Shown here in pieces: positions 58,595 through 64,000 of a stretch of DNA of 64,000 nucleotides. Within the stretch, counting starts at the first letter, position 1; each line of letters opens with the position of its first letter. A program made the position numbers and the translations under genes. The stretch comes from an uncultured Clostridia bacterium (GTDB lineage Bacteria > Bacillota > Clostridia > Oscillospirales > CAG-382), in NCBI GenBank assembly GCA_944375955.1, contig CALWBE010000005.1:31285-95284 (forward strand), in the 5' to 3' direction. The notes under the pieces were generated by a model that worked only from the letters and a program-made list of their open reading frames with translations, was not told where the DNA came from and ran no database searches.

Positions 58595-59875
58595 TCAGCC
58601 TATAACTTCAAAAGCTTCTTCGGGAATAATATCATAAAAATACTCTACAAGCACTGCTTTATATTTTGTAGCGCACTCATTTACTATACTGTTAAATTCA
58701 GCTATGCATTCGTCACACAGAGAATAGTATGCGTCTCTTATTCCATACATTGTTTCCTTATAATTTTCAGATATATACTCAGGAGTAATAAGCGTTGTTT
58801 CGCTTTCATCGATTATCTGCTTGATAACCTGTTTTACCGACTCAAAAAATGGTTTAAATTCATCAGGATGAGTAAAGCGCTTTCTTGAATCTAGGTCTGC
58901 ATAGAGCTTTTCCATTTCTTCTATTACTATATCATCTTCAGTCAAATCAACATCAGGAGTTTCTTCTCCTGTATCATCTCCGTCAGACCCTTCTTCTTTG
59001 TCATCACCAGTTCCGGTACCTGTTCCGGTTCCAGTGCCTGTTCCAGTTCCAGTGCCTGTTCCGGTTCCAGTGCCTGTTCCGGTTCCAGTGCCCGTTCCGG
59101 TTCCGGTGCCCGTTCCGGTTCCGGTGCCGGTGCCCGTTCCGGTTCCGGTACCTGTTCCAGTGCCTGTGCCTGTACCTGTTCCGGTTCCGGTGCCTGTTCC
59201 GGTATCATCTTCGTTATCGTCTTTATCTTCCTCCATAGCATCTACAAACGGTACAAATACGTATGCAAATTCTGCACGAGTTATAATCTCTTTTGCTCTA
59301 AAAGTGTTACCCTCTTCAAGTTTCATAAAGCCGTTGGAAATTACTGCCTCTACACTTTCACGAGACCAATCAGATACCGGATCAGAAATTTCAACCGGGA
59401 AAAGTTTATAAAAATTATTTATTCTGTCAAGAATAACGCAAACCTGTTCGCGTGTTATCTGCTCTCTTCCCCGGAAAGTACCGTCTTCAAAGCCTTGTAT
59501 ATATCCCTGTTTTTTTGCTACCTGAACTTCCGTAAAAAACCAGTCGTCTTCTGTTACATCTGAAAAATTATCTTCAGCTTTTTCTGTATATCCGAAAAGC
59601 TTATTGATCATTTTACAAAATTCAGCTCTTGTCAAACCATTTTCCGCACGGAAACTGCCATCCTCATATCCGTTTAAAATCCCTGCATTCTTAAGTTTTA
59701 TAAGTGCCGCGTCGAGTTCAGATCCCGGCTCAACATCGGTAAATGTATATTCAAGTTTAATTTCTTCAGTATCTGCCGATGATAGCGTATTGTCTTCACC
59801 TGCGGAAACCGAAGCAGCTAAAAGACTTCCGGCAGCTATTACAGATGCCAGTAATAAAATTAATAATCTTTTCAT
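58595..59875 (-). CDS. Secreted SLH-domain protein with (Thr-Gly)33 linker
   Basis: A 426-residue surface protein. The signal peptide is residues 1-25 ([25 protein letters not shown]). Three S-layer homology domains (about 45-215; [42 protein letters not shown] and the third near [17 protein letters not shown]) bind cell-wall secondary polymers. A run of 33 Thr-Gly pairs follows, then an acidic spacer, then a helical domain of about 140 residues with no recognised family ([20 protein letters not shown] onwards). The linker should be flexible and could be glycosylated on threonine. Located right after the large SLH gene, possibly in one transcript. Confidence 0.88.
   Translation of the reverse strand: MKRLLILLLASVIAAGSLLAASVSAGEDNTLSSADTEEIKLEYTFTDVEPGSELDAALIKLKNAGILNGYEDGSFRAENGLTRAEFCKMINKLFGYTEKAEDNFSDVTEDDWFFTEVQVAKKQGYIQGFEDGTFRGREQITREQVCVILDRINNFYKLFPVEISDPVSDWSRESVEAVISNGFMKLEEGNTFRAKEIITRAEFAYVFVPFVDAMEEDKDDNEDDTGTGTGTGTGTGTGTGTGTGTGTGTGTGTGTGTGTGTGTGTGTGTGTGTGTGTGTGTGTGTGTGTGDDKEEGSDGDDTGEETPDVDLTEDDIVIEEMEKLYADLDSRKRFTHPDEFKPFFESVKQVIKQIIDESETTLITPEYISENYKETMYGIRDAYYSLCDECIAEFNSIVNECATKYKAVLVEYFYDIIPEEAFEVIG
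59006..59203 (-). repeat. 198-bp Thr-Gly coding repeat
   Basis: 33 tandem six-base units in the small SLH gene, mostly arranged as an 18-base higher-order unit (TGTTCC GGTTCC AGTGCC-type in plus reading) with third-base variation. Unit changes keep the frame. Confidence 0.92.
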
Positions 59876-59915
59876 AATGCTCCTTTATCTTCGTTTTAAA
59901 ATATCTTTTGTGAAA

Positions 59916-59944
59916 TTACGGGCAAACCTTATGTTTGCCCGTAA
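59916..59944 (-). terminator. Hairpin between the two SLH-domain genes
   Basis: TTACGGGCAAAC (59916-59927) pairs perfectly with GTTTGCCCGTAA (59933-59944) around a five-base loop. The following T-tract is weak, so it could attenuate, not end, read-through from the large gene to the small one. Confidence 0.6.
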
Positions 59945-59963
59945 CAGCATATAAACTTATTTA

Positions 59964-62900
59964 TCAGCCAAGATATACAAGTACAGAAATATAATCGGAA
60001 TTGATATTCAGCTTATACGCTTTTATTCTGTTATTTCCTTTGCTCAATGCTTCAGTATCTATTATAAAGCTTACATCAAAGTTATATCCGATTTTATTTG
60101 CGATCTTTTCAGCATATGCGGCAAGGTCAACGCTTACTCCGTTTATCGTTATAACCGAACCGTTTATCGTAACATCCAATCCTGAATTTTCAAGATCAAA
60201 CGCAATATCTTCGATCGTCTTTGTAACTGTCTTGCCACCCTGTGTCATAGTAAAGCTACAGCAATCAGCGGCTATTGATATGCTTATATTATTTGATATA
60301 TCAAATCCAGTTCTGTTGGAAACTATTTCACATGCTTTCGAATAAATTGAATCAAGCTTTTCATTTATGAGAGTATCTGTTGTTGTATTCCACAAATCAG
60401 AATTATTTCTTGAAACGAGCTTTCTAACAAGATTTTCGAAGGTATTCTTTGCTTCTTCAAACTTTCCGCTGCTAAGTATAGAGAACTTCTCGGCAAGTCT
60501 GTCATAATAACCGCCTATTCTTTCAGCAACAAGTTCTATTGTATCATCAAGCTCTTCTTCCGGAACATTATCAATCATCCATCCGCCGGCGTCATAAAGA
60601 AGAACTGCTGTCTTATAAAGCAGTGTATAATAATCATCCACACTCTTTATTTCATATCCCGAATAAGGCGAAGTCTTTGAATTTGATGTAACCAGCTGAT
60701 CATAATGCATAAGATCTTCTATTTCCTTGATATAAGGATTTTCTTCATAATATTTATAACCCTTTATTGCAGGATCAAGCTTTGCCATGGCCTTATCATA
60801 GTACGGGATAAGTATTTGTGTTATAGGATTAACAACAACATCTACCGAAGAACCGATATAATATTCTTCGCCGTTGTATGAAGGATCAAACACCGCTTCT
60901 TTAACAGCATTTACTTCAGCTTTGTAATTATTCAAAGTTGTTTCAAAAATATCTCTCAAAGAATTCTCATCTATAACTTTGGTTATTACAGAAGGAAGCT
61001 TAGCCTTTATTTCTTCATATGTCGTATCTTCAAGTTTGTTGCTTATTGCTTTTACTATAAAGCGACGGTCAGTACCTGTGATGCTGTCATAATTTATAAG
61101 ATAACTGTCTTTGTTCTTTAAGCTGTCTATAAATTCTTCGATTTCGTCATCGTAAAATACTGATGAACTGTCTAGTATTTGTTTTGTAAACTCACTTTCA
61201 ATATCTGTGCTTATTTCTTTATACGCTTTTTCAAATATCTTATCTGCAAGTTCCTGTTTAAATGAATTGTCATCGCTCTTTATTTTTTCTATTATAACAT
61301 TCTTTCTCTTTTCAGGATCATTCTTTGTTTCATCATCAAAGATATTCGAAAGCGAACTGTCTGCCATTATAAATTTATCGAAAGTTATCAGCAAATCCTC
61401 ATTGCTTCCTTCTGGCAATTTATCAATAACATAAACTATCGCATTTTTAAAGCTTTCGGCGTCATTCTTAAGCATATCTTCAATAGCGTCGTCCGTATAA
61501 TCTCTTATAGTTTCTTCGCCAAGAAGTTTAATAAGACGATATGCATAAGAAGCATTCATTATCTGACCGTCAGCATCCAAAGGCATATACTCAAAGTCAT
61601 TAATGTTAAATGTTTTGCCTTTTATCTTTTCAAGACTGAGGTTTGCAGCTGTAAGTATTGCAGACCTGTTTGTACTGTTCCAAAGGAGGTCAAGCGCAGT
61701 GACAGGAGTAATGGCAGTATCGTCATAAGGAACAGAAAGCATTACTTTTCCGATTTCTCCAAACAGTGATTCAAGGCTTACGTTTAAATTTATTTTTTTG
61801 AAAAAGTAGAAAACATCTATATTGGAAGTTACTTCAACAGTATCATCAAAGACCTTATACTCATTTTCTTTTAGATAATACCATTCCCCGTAAATCTCAT
61901 GTTTTACATTTCCGGGATACGTATCTGATATGATATCAGCCGAAGCTTCATATCCACAAATAAGCTTTTCATCCAAAGCTTCAGTAGCTGCTGATATTTC
62001 ATCTGCAGAAACTGTTGAACCGCTCACAACATTAGATACCGTGTATCTCAGCGTATCATCATATTCATAGAATTTTACCGTATAAGTGTTTGTTATATCG
62101 TCAAACTTTGCTTCAACTGTAATGTTGCCATATACTGGAGTGTCTGCGGTAAATTCTACCTCTGATGCGCCTTCCGTATAGAACCAGCCAATAAAGGTCA
62201 TGCCTGCTTTTGAAGGCTCTGTGGGAAGCGTGCCTACAGTTTTGCCGGCTTCTATTCCGGTCTTTTCATCGTATAATACTCCGTCTACGTTATATGTTAC
62301 GGTGTATGTGACTCCCTGCCATTTTGCATTTACAACAAGGTCACCGTAAATTTTTGTATCAGCGGTAAACTGAGTTCCAGCTCCTGAATCCACATAATAC
62401 CAACCGAGGAATAATGCGTGTTCTTTTTCTGGATCTTTAGGCAGAGCGGTTACTGACGAACCATACTCTACTTCTTCCTTGTGATATTCAACGCCTTCAT
62501 TCATATATGTTACGGTATATTTATTGATAGTCCATGCGGGATATACCGTTATATCATCGCTTACAACAACTGATGAAGTAAATTCTATCTCATCGGTTCC
62601 GGAAACATAAACCCACTTATCAAAAGTGTAACCTGTCTTTTCAGGATCTTCCGGGAACTGAGATGAACTTAATTTTGTATCTATATCTATAACAGCAGTT
62701 ATTAATTCATCTCCGTTTTTGTCATCAAGGAATTTTATATTAACCTGTTTTATCCATTTAGCATAAACATTTGTTGACGACTTTATAATTGTATTTTCAT
62801 CAAATTCTGTTTCAACACCGGATTTTTCATAATACCAGCCGTCAAATCTGTAACCTGTTTTTTCCGGATCTTCAGGAAGCTCATATCCCGAAGATTTTAG

Positions 62901-64000
62901 AGAGCTATTTCTTCTTACTGTATATTTTGTAGTTGAAGAACCATTATCAGGATCTATTGTAACAGTATAATATATTATTCCTCCGCCAGTTCCCTGATAT
63001 ACCGGAGGCAAATCCGTATCTTCCTTTTCAACGCCGGTCTTAGCGTCATTATTTCCTGTAATTAAAGTATCATGCGCTCCAAGACCGGTACCGGAAGCCG
63101 ATCCGCCGGCAACCGTTCTGTCAAGGAATGACGCCGGTGTATTGTAAACTGCGTTTCTGAATATACTTTCAGTGCTGTAATGATTGAAATTTACAGTTCC
63201 GTTAACGTCGTTTACGACAATGAGTCCGTTTTTATTAACGTTTCTCATCGTTACAAGTCCTTCGCCGCCGCGGAAAACAATACGACCGTCAACAATTACG
63301 TTTTCAAGAATAACGTTGGTGTTTCCTACGCCGTCGCCTATAATAAGATCCCCATGCACGTTTGTTTCAGACAAATGCACGTTATCTCCTGAAAGAATAA
63401 CTTCTCCTTCGCAGTCTCCGAGAGTAATTGCGCCGTCGCGTCTTTCATATGCAGCAAATATATTGTACATTATCTGCGCAAATTCTTCTCTTGTTATATA
63501 TCCCTTGGGCTTTAGGGTGTTATCGTCATAACCATTTAAGTATCCTCTTCCAAGGAAAGCGCAAATTGATCCGGTTGCGTAGTCTGATACTTCAGCCTTA
63601 TCACTGAATTTATCAAGATATGTAACATCATTAGATCCGATTACAAGAGCCCGGGAAATAACTACAACAGCATCCTCGCGAGTAATAGGATCGTTTGGCC
63701 GCATTAAGCATTCCTCGCCTCCGCAACCGTTAAACGTCCTCATCTGAACTGCTTTCGCAATATCATCATAAAACCAATCGTCAGTCGACACATCTCCATA
63801 AACACCTTCTATGGGAGCTTTTACTTCTGCTCCGAAAGCTCTGTTTATAATTGCCGCTATCTGTGCTCGTGTCAGCAGCTCTTTAGGCCTTATCGTGTTA
63901 TCCTCATATCCGTATATAAGTCCGTTATCAACTGCAGATTTCATTGCAGCATTGGACCATCCGGTAGGAAAATCGCCGAACTCATCGGCACCCGCCACGG
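59964..64000 (-). CDS. Large SLH and InlB-repeat surface protein (N-terminus beyond window)
   Basis: At least 1344 residues; the true start and signal peptide lie past the right edge (the visible GTG at 63998 is internal). Order: three SLH domains (about 1-185), a beta-rich segment with GDLIIGDGVGNTNVILENVIVDGRIVFRGG (about 190-270), then four or five InlB-type Listeria-Bacteroides repeats (about 345-720; for example YRFDGWYYEKSG and TFIGWFYTEGASEVEFTADT). A long helical region of about 480 residues follows, ending in a small beta domain. The SLH part binds the cell wall and the repeats project outward. The partner is unknown; adhesion or S-layer assembly are possible. The adjacent smaller SLH gene is downstream. 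Confidence 0.85.
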   Translation of the reverse strand, partial: VAGADEFGDFPTGWSNAAMKSAVDNGLIYGYEDNTIRPKELLTRAQIAAIINRAFGAEVKAPIEGVYGDVSTDDWFYDDIAKAVQMRTFNGCGGEECLMRPNDPITREDAVVVISRALVIGSNDVTYLDKFSDKAEVSDYATGSICAFLGRGYLNGYDDNTLKPKGYITREEFAQIMYNIFAAYERRDGAITLGDCEGEVILSGDNVHLSETNVHGDLIIGDGVGNTNVILENVIVDGRIVFRGGEGLVTMRNVNKNGLIVVNDVNGTVNFNHYSTESIFRNAVYNTPASFLDRTVAGGSASGTGLGAHDTLITGNNDAKTGVEKEDTDLPPVYQGTGGGIIYYTVTIDPDNGSSTTKYTVRRNSSLKSSGYELPEDPEKTGYRFDGWYYEKSGVETEFDENTIIKSSTNVYAKWIKQVNIKFLDDKNGDELITAVIDIDTKLSSSQFPEDPEKTGYTFDKWVYVSGTDEIEFTSSVVVSDDITVYPAWTINKYTVTYMNEGVEYHKEEVEYGSSVTALPKDPEKEHALFLGWYYVDSGAGTQFTADTKIYGDLVVNAKWQGVTYTVTYNVDGVLYDEKTGIEAGKTVGTLPTEPSKAGMTFIGWFYTEGASEVEFTADTPVYGNITVEAKFDDITNTYTVKFYEYDDTLRYTVSNVVSGSTVSADEISAATEALDEKLICGYEASADIISDTYPGNVKHEIYGEWYYLKENEYKVFDDTVEVTSNIDVFYFFKKINLNVSLESLFGEIGKVMLSVPYDDTAITPVTALDLLWNSTNRSAILTAANLSLEKIKGKTFNINDFEYMPLDADGQIMNASYAYRLIKLLGEETIRDYTDDAIEDMLKNDAESFKNAIVYVIDKLPEGSNEDLLITFDKFIMADSSLSNIFDDETKNDPEKRKNVIIEKIKSDDNSFKQELADKIFEKAYKEISTDIESEFTKQILDSSSVFYDDEIEEFIDSLKNKDSYLINYDSITGTDRRFIVKAISNKLEDTTYEEIKAKLPSVITKVIDENSLRDIFETTLNNYKAEVNAVKEAVFDPSYNGEEYYIGSSVDVVVNPITQILIPYYDKAMAKLDPAIKGYKYYEENPYIKEIEDLMHYDQLVTSNSKTSPYSGYEIKSVDDYYTLLYKTAVLLYDAGGWMIDNVPEEELDDTIELVAERIGGYYDRLAEKFSILSSGKFEEAKNTFENLVRKLVSRNNSDLWNTTTDTLINEKLDSIYSKACEIVSNRTGFDISNNISISIAADCCSFTMTQGGKTVTKTIEDIAFDLENSGLDVTINGSVITINGVSVDLAAYAEKIANKIGYNFDVSFIIDTEALSKGNNRIKAYKLNINSDYISVLVYLG

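Noticed and set aside
59006..59203. CRISPR-like tandem repeats
   Set aside because: Units are six bases with no unique spacers and lie in frame in a protein.
58998..59411. Plus-strand Pro-Val repeat reading frame
   Set aside because: It is the antisense image of the Thr-Gly repeat, without an SD or a promoter.
1..64000. Mobile elements, phage or defence islands
   Set aside because: No transposase, integrase, recombinase, restriction enzyme, toxin-antitoxin pair or terminal repeat was found on either strand.

Overview
The window looks like a chromosomal segment of an anaerobic, endospore-forming Clostridia (Eubacteriales) member with AT-rich DNA. The evidence is a sigG gene behind a sigma-F-type promoter, a six-gene Rnf complex (C-D-G-E-A-B), a fused IspH/ribosomal protein S1 gene, two T-box leaders, IreB and CD1247-type small proteins next to efp, and strong Shine-Dalgarno (SD) sites throughout. 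I see no phage, insertion sequence, integrase or CRISPR array. The species cannot be named from this sequence.

Layout: 1-4.8 kb is the distal end of a bacterial microcompartment (BMC) operon: three hexamer shell proteins, one pentamer vertex protein, a PduS-type flavin/Fe-S reductase, a PduT-type tandem shell protein with the pore cysteine, and a PduQ-type alcohol dehydrogenase. The signature enzyme must lie to the left of the window. 4.9-13.1 kb is housekeeping: MntP, a Nudix hydrolase, T-box(Phe)-pheST, IreB, CapA and an RluA-type synthase. 13.2-18.1 kb is an uncharacterised redox module: a fumarate-reductase-like flavoprotein transcribed divergently from an Old-Yellow-Enzyme/SDR/TIM-barrel operon. 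At 18.2 kb is a sedolisin-like protein without a prodomain, followed by family-4 UDG and MecA. 21.0-26.2 kb is the rnf operon. 26.4-35.8 kb is a long leftward run: RpiR regulator, flavoprotein, cmk, plsC, ispH-rpsA, yqeG, a TIM-barrel endonuclease-like gene, an M24 peptidase, efp and an acidic protein. 35.9-43.6 kb holds dut, uridine phosphorylase, a sugar nucleotidyltransferase/phosphomannomutase-like fusion, sigG, a serine hydrolase, dgoD and tRNA-Leu.

44.0-51.8 kb contains two atypical translation GTPases. One is a TetM-like ribosomal GTPase fused to a Rae1/YacP-type NYN ribonuclease domain; the other is an EF-G-like protein whose switch II histidine is tyrosine. Between them lie tcdA, nadE and an AraC regulator. 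52.3-58.4 kb carries carbohydrate and amino-acid genes: a beta-helix protein, a Gfo/Idh/MocA oxidoreductase, T-box(Trp)-trpB2 and a GH39-like glycosidase. 58.6-64 kb encodes two adjacent surface proteins with S-layer homology (SLH) domains, the second running off the right edge.

The best leads for undescribed biology are the TetM-like/Rae1-like fusion, the EF-G-like paralogue with its palindromic control region, the sedolisin homologue lacking its oxyanion aspartate, the interlocked-promoter redox module, and structured leader and overlapping start signals inside the BMC operon. All functional statements are homology judgements from reading the sequence; no database search was run.
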